A DNA stretch of 64,000 bases from Symbiodinium natans (GCA_905221605.1 CAJNDS010002566.1:176501-240500); one strand, 5' to 3'; shown: positions 31,852 through 43,689, numbered from the stretch's first letter. Program-made: numbers and translations. The notes: generated from the letters alone by a model not told the origin.

Positions 31852-34800
31852 GCAGACGCCCTTCAGGACTGGCCCTCACCTGGACAAAGCTACCTGTGGC
31901 TGGCCATGCCTTGGCAGTGACAAACCGAGTGCAGCTTGGCGCTCTTACATTCCGGTTTAGGGCCTTATCAAGGTTGTTCGTCGAGACGACAGTGGTGCAC
32001 ATCGCTGCAACCACATGCAGCTACATGACTCACATGACTCCACATTACTCAGAGTTCGTCAGGTACGTGTCTCCGACCACATTTCAGAAGCTGATCGTGG
32101 ACTCAACTTCAACTCCACTGGTTGAGGTAAACCACTGCATCTTCATGCTGGATCGGCATGCCATGCCTGAGGACTGCATAGCCTTCTCCGACTATCAGCG
32201 CACATTGGCACGGGTTGGTCTCGAGAAGCAGGTCCTGGTGCGCGCCTTCCGCGCGCCGCCAGAGTTCTTGCTTGCCTCCTGCTCCCTTGAGGTCTCCTTC
32301 CCCCGGGCACCACCGGCAGATGCCCGACGGCTCGAGTTGTTGGATTCGGACCTGGAGGAGGAGTTCCGGAGAAGCTTCCAAAGCCAAGCCCTGGCAAACA
32401 ACCAGATGCTGGCCCTCCAAATCAAGGGATCCCAGGGCGCCCAGGGCATCTTGGTGAAGCTCCAGGTGAAGAGCGCCCATGCCATGGATTTTGGGAGTGG
32501 GGCCAGAACACGGCACGAGATGACCAGCTTGGGCCTTCTGACCGACCAGACCGTGGTGAGCTTTGCCGCCGCGCCGCAGGTAGCCGGGAAGCTCCTCGTT
32601 CTAAACAATTCCAGCCAGCAGAGAACCATCTTCCAGCCGGACTTCTCTTTCGAAGAACTGGGGATTGGCGGGCTCTCCCGGGAGTTCGGAGACATCTTTC
32701 GCCGGGCCTTTGCCGCGAGGGTCTTTCCACCCAAGGTGGTCAGGGCCATGGGCATCAAGCAGGCGCGAGCTTGTTGAAACAATCAGGCCGGGACCCGGCC
32801 CAGAGTGAGAGAGGGTAGTCAGGGTAGTCGGTCTTCGAAGTTCCTGTTAACTACTGGCTGCTACTCTGCTACTGAGCAGCCAGAGGAAGAAGGCATGCCT
32901 TGAAACTAAGGCAGGTTTTACACCTGATGCACCTGATGCTTGAGATAACATTACAGCGAGAAGACACCCTGGTGCCACATAGCAAGCTCGCTCAGCAAAC
33001 GCGGCGGGGTTTGGCGAGAGGCAAGACCAACAGCAAAGCAACCCACCGTCGTCAATGCCCAAGTGTTCTTACAGGGGGTTTAACCCAATTTTTTTCGCAT
33101 GTCTTGTGACCGCTATTGATGTGCGAAACGGCATCCACGTTCGGAGACAGCTGAGCAACCCGTGGCCGCACTGATCGCGTCCACACCAGTTGATAGCCTG
33201 AATGAGCTCAACTCCCGAGACTGTTCATCCAGCGTTTGGAAAAGCAACGTCTTGAGGCTTAAGCGCTAAGCTGAGGTCAAGGGCATGTTGCTGCATGGAC
33301 CGCCTGGGACTGGGAAGACGCTGCTCGCACGCCAGCTTGCCAAGTTCCTCAAGGCGGTGGAGCCAAAGGTCGTGGCAGGACTCATGGGAAAGCAGTTGAT
33401 GGAGCGTGGCGTGACCTGACGTGACCTGACGATGAGTGCCGCTATGTCGCTAGAGCCACTATAGGGGGCTTCTAGGTGCCCCTGTTCGCATGCTGTGCAT
33501 CTGACAGGACCCGAGCTCCTGGACAAGATGGTGGGAGAGACCGAGCGCAAGGTCCGGGCGCTTTTTGCCGATGCCGAGGAGGACTACCGCTTGAACGGGG
33601 AGAACGCGCAGCTTCACGTGATCGTTCTGGACGAGATGGACTCTGTGTGCAAGACCCGTGGCTCGAGCCGAGATGGCACGGGGGTATCAGATAACATTGT
33701 CAATCAGTTCCTCTCAAAGATCGACGGCGTTGAGGCGCTGGACAACGTTCTCCTGACTCTGGGTGGCTGTTTAGGAACTGCCATTAGGTTGTCGCAATGC
33801 CAGAAGATGGATGTAAGCGAATGTTAATGAGGCAAATGCAAGTTATATCATGTTATATTCATGGTACCTAGAGTTTGTTGAATGCGGTGGCACAGTTTGC
33901 ATTCCTTATGAACGCAACTCAGAATTGGAATGACCAACCGCAAAGAGCTCTTAGATCCGGCTCTGCTCCGGCCTGGGCGTCTTGAGCTACATGTGGAGAT
34001 TGGCCTACCGGACGAAGCGGGCCGCCTGGAGATTTTGAAGATCCCCGGACTCAAACTCTCCGACTTCTGCTAGTGGAACACAGACTGTGTTCTCTACTTG
34101 TACCTGACGCTTTATTCTGAAAGTCGCTAAATGGCATGTTATCGTTCACTTCTCGGAGGATTCACACAGCGAAGCTCCAGAAGGGGCGATTCCTCGACGC
34201 AGGGGTGTGCTTGCAGGACCTAGTGGGCGCTGGCTTCGTGTCCGGCACTGCCTTGTGCCACACTTTGTGCCCCCCTGAAAGTGCGGATATTGCGCTGAGG
34301 ACCTTGCGGCCCGGACCCGGAACTTCTCCGGTGCCGAGCTGGAGTGCTTGGTGCGCGCGGCCGTGGCTTCGGCTATGAGTCGAAAAGTGGAGTCTCGGCT
34401 TCAGAGCAGGGACATGATCTCAGCTGTGATCTGCACTCTGTTTGGTGTTTTTAGTGTTGTCTGGCTTCTCCAGCTTCTTGCAAGGACATTCACAACTTGA
34501 ACTCCGCGAAAGACTTGGACAGCATTGTGGTGGCTGCCCCGGACTTCCAGCTTGCCTTGCAGGAGGTAAGGCCTGCTTTCGGACAGGACACAAATTCCCT
34601 GGAGGACTCGGCTGCGCAGGGCATCATTCCCTTTATGCCATCCTGTTCCCATTTGTTGCAGAAGCTTGAAGGCTACGTCCAGCAAACGCGTTCCTGTCCT
34701 GGGCCACTGCTGCTAACCACACTGCTGCATGGAATAAACGGGAGTGGGAAATCAGCGCTGTCCGCGCACGTTGCAAAGCTATCAGACTTCCCGTTCATTC

Positions 34801-35784
34801 GGCGCATATCTGGTGAGAGCCTCGCAGGGGAGACAGAGTTTACGAAGCTCCAGATCATAAAGCGAACCTTCGAGGATGCGCACAAGTCCCCGCTGTCGCT
34901 GGTCGTGTTAGATGACATCGAGCGTCTCATCGACTACGCGTGCATCGGCCAGCGCTTCTCCAACAACATCCTCCAGCTGCCCTTCGGCCTTCTTTAATTA
35001 GCGGTAACGGATACCTCCAACCTCGAGTGCCGATTCTCCCAAGGCTAGTGCAGAATGTGGCGCGCCCTTTCAGACATTCGGTTTCTTCGGCGGTGTCTTG
35101 TCATGTCTTCTCTGCAATGTCGCGTGAGGTTATTCGGCCTCCTCAAGAAAAGATCGGACAAGGCGGCCCTGCACTGCATTGTCAATTCTGACACGTGCTA
35201 CTACTATGCACAAAGTTTCACTTTATACTATAGGAACACGATTGCTCGAATGTATCAGAAGTGTCGGGCATCTGCGTGGTAAATGACACGATGAGCGCGT
35301 CAGGGCTACCGGATGCTGGTGATCGGCACGACCTCGGAGCTTGGCTTCCTACGGGAGGTCGGGCTCCATCGCGCTTTCGGCACCGCGCTGCAGATCCCGT
35401 CGCTGACACAGCGGGGCGCCTTTGAGGCGGCGCTCCGAAACCGCCCAAACTTCGGCCCGGAGCTCCTCGGCATTCCTCGGCGCTTATCCCACTTCTCCTG
35501 GCTTGTTGCGGCAGTGTGCAGCGCTCCACATGGGCAGGTGTCTTTAGGGCATGCTCCGCACTAGTCGTATCGGTTGGCTGTTTTGAAGTGTTCCAAGGTT
35601 GGTCCAGGAGCTGGCGGAGCAGTTGGAGGGTCACACAATGGGAATACGTACGCTGCTGGAAGTCGCCGAGCTTGCTTCGCAGCAGCCTCCTGTTCAGCTT
35701 TCCACGTTTATGGAATGTCTTCACGATGCCGGTGTGATGGAGGGAAGGTGCTCCCCGGATCCTTTCGAATACCGATTTGTCTGA
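31852..35784 (+). CDS. NSF: N-ethylmaleimide-sensitive fusion protein NSF/Sec18, 11 exons traced
   Basis: NSF is the AAA+ ATPase that disassembles SNARE complexes. Exons: to 31930 (ALAVTNR), 32063-32762 (N-domain; [27 protein letters not shown]), 33276-33378 (D1 Walker [17 protein letters not shown]), 33508-33754 ([11 protein letters not shown]; Walker [10 protein letters not shown]), 33923-34039 ([19 protein letters not shown]), 34159-34216 ([11 protein letters not shown]), 34300-34410 ([17 protein letters not shown]), 34485-34975 (D2; [21 protein letters not shown]), 35129-35162 (34-bp microexon, LFGLLKK), 35304-35461 ([12 protein letters not shown]), 35598-35784 (C-terminus, stop at 35782). 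Both nucleotide-binding sites look intact. Introns are 74-513 bp, five GC-AG and five GA-AG, with no GT-AG. The N-terminal exon is not defined. Confidence 0.93.
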
Positions 35785-37560
35785 GTGGGTTTCCTTGGGG
35801 TGGCTCCCCGACTCTGTTTTCTGATGGCACGCCACCTGGGTGCAGAACGGCGCGTGGCTGTTGGAAATGCAGAGGCAGGGGTCTTTCAGTTGTACAGCTT
35901 TGTTGCGTATAAGACAACAACAACACGATTGTTTTGCCTGCGGCCTTGCTTGCTACCTGTAGCTGTACAGCGCAGGGATATTTCACCGCAGGCATGGGTC
36001 TGGAAACAGCACTGAATCATTTCCGTTGCCATAGGCAGCTTGCCCAGGCTGCGATTAACTGTCCAAACTGGTACGTGGAGAAAGAAAGTGCGGACTGGCA
36101 CTGCATTTCCCGAAGCGTATACCGCCGAGGACATGTCTTTGTTCCGTTGCCTTGCGGCTGCGGGTATGCCTTGCGCATCCTTGTGCAGGTACCTTCTTGG
36201 AAGGGTTCTTCAAGTCTACCCGACTGCTCTGCCGGCAGACTTTACATAGTTTTACATGTCACCGGCCCGACCTAGTCTTTAGCAGTGGCTTAGCAGGGTA
36301 TGCATGCACGTGCAATGCTGCGTCGGTGCCAGGCTTTCCCAGTCGATCCGCCGAAGCCAGAAGGATCACCTACTGGTTTTCGACCTCCCCCGAGATGTCC
36401 ACGCATTCTGGTTCTAGCAGGGTTCTCACAATGTTGCAACACAGTGCAGTTTTTCAGCTTGACTTGAAATGCTTAGGTCAGTGCTGAGGCCTTCAGCGCA
36501 GGCTCTGTCATGTTGAGGAACTTGAAGGATCTTGAAGTTCTTGAAGGGCAAGCCGTGCCAAACACAAAGCAGCTGTTCGGCCATGGCTGTGTGTGTAAGG
36601 CTTCCTCAGCGTGGCGACTTCGTTTCCTGGTGCAGAGCCCTGAGTCAGATAGAGGGCACGCAAGCCGCTTGATGCAACGTTGTCTCTACGCTATGGATTT
36701 TGGACACTGGTCGCAGGTTTCTGGGAGCGCTAGTGGCAGAGGGCCCAGGAAGAAGGGAACAAAGGGGGCTCTTCTTGAAGCTGACTCTCGTTCGTCAGGT
36801 ATCCCACTTGGCTTGAACAGCCTTTGGTTTGGTGCGCCCTGCAGTGTGAAGCCATGGGAGAGTCTCAAGTCGCAACTCACATGCCACAAAGACGTGAGAG
36901 GAGCTTTCTTCTCCCTGTTTAACATGACCCTGGGCCTTGCCTGCTACCTTTGGGGCGCGCGTGTTGGTGCCTGCCTGAGCCGTCTCTTCTCTGGCGGAAC
37001 GCCGCATGGAGTTTGTGGAGGCTCAAAGGCTTGTTGTCTACAAGTCGCTTTGTGTGGGTGAGAAACAAAGGTCGGGTCTGCTTCCGAAGGCCGAGATGGA
37101 CTTGAGAGTTTTGCAGTTCCGTCTTGGGGGCTTGGAAGGCAGTGGGCGGCCATTGTGCGATTCTCCCAGACTTGGCAGAAGGTGCCACCCAGTGTCCTGG
37201 GTCCTTTGTCCTAAGTCCCTAAGCTGGAGCTGTGCTGATCAATCTCCGTTGTCGTGGCTCATGTCGACTTGTGCAGTTGAGGACCTGTTCCTGTAGAATC
37301 TTAGCATCAGCATTCAGTGACGGTAACTGCATGGGTCCGCAGAGTTGCCGTTGTTTAGCTTGAGCAATATCAGTACAAGTTCTTGGCCGGGCAGCGTGCA
37401 AAGCAATGGCCTCTGCCGGAAAGCTCGCTATGGTGGCCTAGCTCAGCGCTTCATGCAGCAACATGCCCTGGAATGAGGGATGAAGTTGCTAATGGCTGCA
37501 AATAGCTGGCTAAGCGAGTGGAACACAAGATCTTTGCCTGCGCGTGCGGTCATAGCATCG
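35785..37560. other. Stretch without a recognisable gene
   Basis: The longest frame (36510-37061, 183 codons, +) contains no domain. A Leu/Glu-rich start (MLRNLKDLEVLEGQ) is probably compositional. No repeats of note. Confidence 0.4.
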
Positions 37561-37569
37561 GCTATTCAG

Positions 37570-40340
37570 GATGCGCAACAAAGCAGAGCTGACGAAACAC
37601 GGAGGTGTCTATGGCTCCAACGAACGCAAGCAAACAGTAGGTGAAGCAAACCTTAAATCGGGGGTCGTAGAGCCTGGGAACCCCGGGGGCAGGGAAGTGT
37701 TGCCCGTGGCGTGTGACGGGTCCAGGTCAGCGATGGAGGTCACAGAGATCGCTGTGGGAGGGTTCCACTTCCTGGCGGTGTTCTCCAACGGTGATTGCTG
37801 GAACCCAAGCAGCGCAGCGCAGACCTCGCTTTGTGGAAGGGTGTGGCTTGCCGGTGATCTTCCAAGCATTAGGTTATGCATGGGGACACAACCAGCCCAG
37901 CCCCAAGATGGCAGGGATTCCAAGATTCCAAGACAAGCTTCACTGCACTGAGTTTCTGCCAGGTTTGGGCAAGTTGGGGCCAACAGCTCAGCGATTACTG
38001 CACTTTGAAGCAAAAGTTGCCCACCTCTTGCTCCCGCCCGGGCAGGACGGTTCGCGACAGGACTTCCATGGGCCCCACTGTACTTGTTGAACGTGTTCAC
38101 CAGCTGTACCCCCTGGAGCAGGATCGCCATCAGCCAGTGTTCGTTCATCATGAGGCGCGAGCGGCAGGATTCTTGATGTCTATGCAAAGATTGGAATGAC
38201 GAAGCATAATCAAATGAGTCTGCGACGCCCGTTTTCAGGTCCAGTCGGTTTGTGCCGGTGGGCACCCGGGAGAAGTGCATGCGAAGCGATCTTCAGACAT
38301 GCTTTCGCTGGTCGAGGTTGGTACCACAGCCTTGCAACTCTTCAGACGGGCGAGACCGTGGCGTGGGGCGATTGGCTCGGGCGTGCTTCCCCGCACATTT
38401 GGACTCCCTAAGGCTGTAGAGGTCCATGGGTCCACAGCCAAGAGGGCGCAAAGGGAACCCGCAAGGAGGCCCACACCACTCTTATGCTCCATAAGGTTCG
38501 TAGTATGGACAGCAGGCGGGCGAAAGGTCTTCCCCCTCAAAACAAACACGTGTCGCCAAGGCCGGAACAACTGTGGACAATTGGGTGACGGAACAAGGAC
38601 TGATCGAACCAGGCCATATTTCATCCGGCTATTGTCGCAGGATGATGATGAATACTTACGTAAGAATAGATATGACATCTAATAATCAAATATATGAATT
38701 AGCTGATTCCAGTGGCGAGGCCTGTGCCAGTTCTCGGGCCCATGGGCCTTGAAGGGACGAAGCTCATGAATGCAGCGGCCTGAGATGACTGGAGAGACTG
38801 AGCTTCTAAAAGGTGGTCCGCGAGAGTCACTTTGGAGTCGACCAACTCTGCTCGGATTATTTTTTTGAGGCAGAGCAGCTCGCAGCAGGTGGGGGCCTTA
38901 CCTGTTCTTACTGCGACATATTATGAAAGAAAGAATCGATTGGTGGTGGTTCAGGTCAGGATCACAGCCTGGCGATTCTCCACCCGCCTGGACACGGTAA
39001 GTGAGGGCCCGAAGCACACCTTTCCATGCCACATCATACCGCTTGTTTCGGAATGCGTGTGCGTGCATCTGATGGATCAGGACCGTTGTGTATGGTTGGG
39101 GGGCGAATGTCGGCAAGCCAGCCTGACACCCACAGACTACACAACAAGCAAAGCAGCCCTATGCATCCCCCTTTCTTCTTTTGTTTTGAAAGGCGGCAGA
39201 CGAGGACCGATTTACGATGGTGTCGCCGGACGTGTTGCACCCACAGGCAGCTGCCAAGCAGAGTCGTAGTACGGTCGGAAGCACTTGTCGGCGGCAGGCC
39301 CTCATAGTTGTTTGGGCCCCAGGATGGCTGTTGGGGCATTGTGGAATTGCCTTTTCACCATTTTACACCTAGCTTTGTGTGGCTTTGTTTTCCTGTCCAT
39401 GCAGAATGTTATCGGCTGAGGACATCATCCAGATCAGTGCTGGCAGAAACCATTCTTTTGCTCGGGACCTTTTTGGCAGCTAACCGAGAACTTGCGGAGC
39501 GTTCCCACAAAGGACCTGGGTGACTGAGGCACTGCGCGACACCGGGGAGCTGTTCGCATGGGGAGCAGCGCTTAGAAGACGTAGACTGGGTGCAGGTCCG
39601 GAGTTTTTCCCACTGTGAGGCAAGAACACGTACGGCCAGCTCGGAGACTGTGGCTCCCTCATAGTATCCCTCATGTGCTTCAGTGGAAGCCGAGCGTATG
39701 GATAAGTCACTCACGTCCAGGCACAGTTCTTCCCAAGACTGAGCCAACAAAAGTCATGAACCTCGCCAGCTCCTCATCCAGAGCACAATCAGAGAAACCC
39801 CGAAAAGCAGACTTGGATCAAATTTTAATTAACAATTTTTGATCAAACTCCGTGACCCCACGTCAGGTGCGGCAAATCGTAGCGGGCGTAGACTTCAGCC
39901 TTGCAGTTCGCGTCTTGGAGTCCACAATGAAAGTCATGAGGGCTCGGGGCACGCCCGGTTTTGCGAGGTCCTGGACAGCAGCACGGTGATGGCCTTCGGT
40001 GAGGATCCTGGCGTGTCAGGCTTGAGCAGCCCCGGTAGAGTTGCAGAACCAAGGTTGCTGCACAGGCGGCCGGCTGGGCACCGGAAACACCACTCATCAG
40101 CAGGCGCGGCGGTGCCACACCATCACGCGTCTTGAAACATCTTGTGCCATTGAGCCGCAGGCACCGACCCCAGTGCTGGAAGGGGTGAAGTCTGTCATCG
40201 CCAACTCCTCGGTCATACCTGTTGCAAGATCAGCCTTCACGAAGAGCACGCAGTTAACATCTGCATTACGGATCTGCTCCAGGCCGGCCACTGCCACTGC
40301 TTCGCACTTCTTGAGTCGGGAGAGTGCCTAGGTGCCTATT
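37570..40340 (+). CDS. RCC1-repeat (beta-propeller) protein, multi-exon
   Basis: RCC1 repeat halves occur one after another on separate short exons: VTEIAVGGFHFLAVFSNGD (about 37739-37795), GYAWGHNQPSPK (about 37872), GWYHSLATLQTGETVAWGD (about 38313-38370), RNNCGQLGDGTRTDRTRP (about 38563), GGSGQDHSLAIL (about 38945), IIQISAGRNHSFARD (about 39425), DTGELFAWGA (about 39539), GKNTYGQLGDCGS (about 39622), RQIVAGVDFSLAVRV (about 39871), SSTVMAFGED (about 39978) and QAGHCHCFALLESGECL (about 40276). Together they cover the 'GxxHSLAL..dGxvxxWG.n..GQLGdG' consensus several times. RCC1 propellers act as GEFs or protein-binding scaffolds; this one has no other domain visible. Exon ends were not fixed, and some repeats may be missing or degenerate. 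Confidence 0.68.
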
Positions 40341-40349
40341 AGGGACTCA

Positions 40350-40987
40350 ACAGATGGCACCCCTGTTTGCCGTTTAAAGCCTTGTAAAGCCTTCTGACGA
40401 ACAGGCTGGGGCGTGAACCAACATGGCTGTGTCCGGGTAGGTGCCCGCCTCAGAGCGAAGTGGAGACATCTTGCACATCTTGAGATCATCTTGCAGATCA
40501 TTTCGGGACGCTGTTGCGAGTCTTCTAGGCGGTGACCCTGAGATCTTGACCCCTGTCAAGGCCCCTCTCTCGGATTTCAGGTATAGGTCGTAGACTGTCA
40601 GTCATAGGGTGCTATCACCCGTGGAAAGAGAGTCTAAGATATGAAGGTCGAGCTCATGGAGATCGTGGATCTGAAAGCGGGGGACGGGACAACCTTAGCC
40701 CGACTCTCCAGTGGCCCCTTGGCCTTCCTGCCAGTTTTTTTGTGAGCAGTCCATAGCAGTCCATATAGCAGTCCAGTGCCGAAGTGATGAGGTGACTATG
40801 CCGTTTGGGGCGAGGGGCTCGGCCACGTCCAGCCGGCCCAACAACATTAGCAGCATGCTTTTTCGGTCTGTGTCGAGGCCGCAACTGGCAGAACCAAATA
40901 GCTTGCCTACAAGACCTTGGACTGCTGGCTCCTCAAATCCCCCACGCGTGTGGCAACAGCCCAGCAGGGTGTTGGAAGTTTTTGATG
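40350..40987. other. Stretch upstream of the triplication
   Basis: A + frame (40711-41148) runs into the first repeat copy and reads as low-complexity Ser/Pro/Arg sequence. No domain is seen. It may be the 5' exon of the gene whose zinc-finger exon was triplicated. Confidence 0.3.
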
Positions 40988-41850
40988 TAACCCGGCTGCA
41001 GTCTTGGCTCGAGCTTCCTGCGGATCCATCCCAAGCGTGCGGCCACCTCCGCCTCAGCGAGAACTTCGTACGATGCCCGAGACCATGGAGATTAGCGATG
41101 CGGCCAAGTCCGGGGACGGAACCACCACCAACGTCGGCATCAAGATGACAGGCACTGGCGTTTCTGGCGTAATGCTGCTGCTACCCAGTTCCTGACATGC
41201 CTTGACATGGGTTGACGTGCCCTGTCAGTCTGACAGGCACTTTTCAATGCCCTGAGTGCCGCCAGAAGTTCGATTCCGAGAAGGCGAAGCAGCTGCACTG
41301 GAAGTTCATTCATGACCCCAACAGGCAGGGCCGAGGGACATGTTCACGTGGCATGGCTTCTATGTTGCAGTGTCTTGCTGGATCCATTCATGAGAATCCA
41401 TCACCCCTACCCTAGAAGTACAGAGATTTCCATAAGATCTCGGCAAGGCACCAGGAGGACTGAAATGTCTGAGTCGCGGCCAATCCGCGACCTTAGTTCG
41501 CTTTCAAAGACATCCGATAGACGTCCATGCCCACTTGGGCCCCGTGACATTTCTTTTGGAGCTTTCTGCGACGACAACGGCATAGCTGGCCGGTGGCACC
41601 ACGTCACCGATCGCCTGTGTCTGTGAGACATTCGCAATGAGGAAGCGACAAACAAAACGCGGAGGCTCGCAAGTGGCACTTGCAATCGCACGACGTGGTG
41701 AGATGCGCTTCAAATCTAGTTACAGGCCTTCGGCAAGGGGGCTTTAGACATCATTCCTGTAGTGGATGCTCCCCATGTAATGTAGCATATGCATGCCTGT
41801 CCCTTGTGGAAGATACGCAGCCGCACATGCTCCCGAAATTCTCTGAAACT
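40988..41850 (+). repeat. Tandem segmental duplication, copy 1 (862-bp unit)
   Basis: Starts at 'aacccggctgcagtcttggc' and ends before the same sequence at 41851. It differs from copy 2 by an extra 18 bp around 41217-41240 and an extra 3 bp near 41394, plus scattered substitutions. Confidence 0.93.
41212..41415 (+). CDS. C2H2 zinc-finger exon, copy 1
   Basis: The frame contains FQCPECRQKFDSEKAKQLHW followed by KFIHD. This fits one C2H2 finger with spacing C-x2-C-x12-H-x4-H. C2H2 fingers bind zinc and usually nucleic acid or protein. The exon lies in repeat copy 1; an upstream frame in the same copy (from about 41070, MPETMEISDAAKSGDGTTTN) may be its preceding exon. Exon boundaries are not set; the acceptor just before 'gcacttttcaatgccc' is plausible. 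The parent gene is unknown. Confidence 0.5.
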   Translation: MTCPVSLTGTFQCPECRQKFDSEKAKQLHWKFIHDPNRQGRGTCSRGMASMLQCLAGSIHENPSPLP

Positions 41851-42691
41851 AACCCGGCTGCAGTCTTGGCTCGAGCTTCCGGCGGATCCATCCCAAGCGT
41901 GCGGCCACCTCCGCCTCAGCGAGAACTTCGTACGATGCCCGAGACCATGGAGATTAGCGATGCGGCCAAGTCCGGGGACGGAACCACCACCAACGTCGGC
42001 ATCAAGATGACAGGCACTGGCGTTTCTGGCGTAATGCTGCTGCTACCCAGTTCCTGACATGCCCTGACATGGGTTGACAGGCACTTTTCAATGCCCGGAG
42101 TGCCGCCAGAAGTTCGATTCCGAGAAGGCGAAGCAGCTGCACTGGAAGTTCATTCATGACCCCAACAGGCAGGGCCGAGGGACATGTTCACGTGGCATGG
42201 CTTCTATGTTGCAGTGTCTTGCTGGATCCATTCATGACCCATCACCCCTACCCTAGAAATACAGAGATTTCCATAAGATCTCGGCAAGGCACCAGGAGGA
42301 CTGAAATGTCTGAGTCGCGGCCAATCCGCGACCCTAGTTCGCTTTCAAAGACATCCGATAGACGTCCATGCCCACTTGGGCCCCGTGACATTTCTTTTGG
42401 AGCTTTCTGCGACGACAACGGCATAGCTGGCCGGTGGCACCACGTCACCGATCGCCTGTGTCTGTGAGACATTCGCAATGAGGAAGCGACAAACAAAATG
42501 CGGAGGCTCGCAAGTGGCACTTGCAATCGCACGACGTGGTGAGATGCGCTTCAAATCTATTTACAGGCCTTCGGCAAGGGGGCTTTAGACATCATTCCTG
42601 TAGTGGATGCTCCCCATGTAATGTAGCATATGAATGCCTGTCCCTTGTGGAAGATACGCAGCCGCACATGCTCCCGAAATTCTCTGAAACT
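41851..42691 (+). repeat. Tandem segmental duplication, copy 2 (841-bp unit)
   Basis: Nearly identical to copies 1 and 3 throughout, including non-coding parts, with only a handful of substitutions visible by eye. Confidence 0.93.
42074..42256 (+). CDS. C2H2 zinc-finger exon, copy 2
   Basis: Same finger as copy 1 (CPECRQKF ... HWKFIH), with all four zinc ligands kept. It lacks the 18-bp segment upstream. The frame remains open, so the duplicate is not obviously dead. Confidence 0.5.
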   Translation: MTGTFQCPECRQKFDSEKAKQLHWKFIHDPNRQGRGTCSRGMASMLQCLAGSIHDPSPLP

Positions 42692-43320
42692 AACCCGGCT
42701 GCAGTCTTGGCTCGAGCTTCCGGCGGATCCATCCCAAGCGTGCGGCCACCTCCGCCTCAGCGAGAACTTCGTACGATGCCCGAGACCATGGAGATTAGCG
42801 ATGCGGCCAAGTCCGGGGACGGAACCACCACCAACGTCGGCATCAAGATGACAGGCACTGGCGTTTCTGGCGTAATGCTGCTGCTACCCAGTTCCTGACA
42901 TGCCTTGACATGGGTTGACGTGCCCTGTCAGTCTGACAGGCACTTTTCAATGCCCTGAGTGCCGCCAGAAGTTCGATTCCGAGAAGGCGAAGCAGCTGCA
43001 CTGGAAGTTCATTCATGACCCCAACAGGCAGGGCCGAGGGACATGTTCACGTGGCATGGCTTCTATGTTGCAGTGTCTTGCTGGATCCATTCATGACCCA
43101 TCACCCCTACCCTAGAAGTACAGAGATTTCCATAAAATCTCGGCAAGGCACCAGGAGGACTGAAATGTCTGAGTCGGGCCAATCAGCTCGCTTTCGACTG
43201 ACGTCCATGCCCACTTGGGCCCTGTGACATTTCTTTTGACGCTCCCAAGCTTTCTGCGACGACGACGGCATAGCCGGCCGGTGGCACCACGTCACCAGCT
43301 TGTCTATGAGGAAGCGGGGA
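42692..43320 (+). repeat. Tandem segmental duplication, copy 3 (truncated)
   Basis: Near identical to copy 1, including its 18-bp insert, up to about 43165. It then becomes mosaic, with deletions and substitutions, and loses similarity at about 43320. Confidence 0.9.
42915..43115 (+). CDS. C2H2 zinc-finger exon, copy 3
   Basis: Same finger as copies 1 and 2, with all four ligands kept and the 18-bp segment present as in copy 1. If all three exons are spliced together, the protein would have three near-identical fingers. Confidence 0.5.
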   Translation: MTCPVSLTGTFQCPECRQKFDSEKAKQLHWKFIHDPNRQGRGTCSRGMASMLQCLAGSIHDPSPLP

Positions 43321-43689
43321 CGATAAAAAAAAGCTGTCCATGCCCTGGCCTTTTGGCCTTTGTCGGGGGTCATGTTCACCGCACCGATCTAGTAAGTTTG
43401 GGAAGCTGAATGGTGCGTTGGATGAAACGAGCCGAGGAACGTGGCGCTGAATTGGCGTCAGGTGCTTAGAAATCTTGAGCTGGACTCCAGTTCGGCCTCG
43501 ATCCCTGAATACATCATCTCAGCACAGCCATTGAGAGCCCATGAGGTCCAACCGACACTGTGCGCGGAGAAATTGCTGTCGAGCTTCTTATCTGAACTAC
43601 CCGCTCGGGCCATTCTTGGCGTTCTTAGTTTCCTACGAAGTCATGCCAGAGGTCCATCGCGGATGCCAGCACCTATGACGTCAAGGCTC

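Noticed and set aside
41268-41281. gttcgattccg resembling a tRNA T-loop / B box (also in the other two repeat copies)
   Set aside because: It encodes KFDSE of the zinc finger; no A box, acceptor stem or cloverleaf can be drawn around it.
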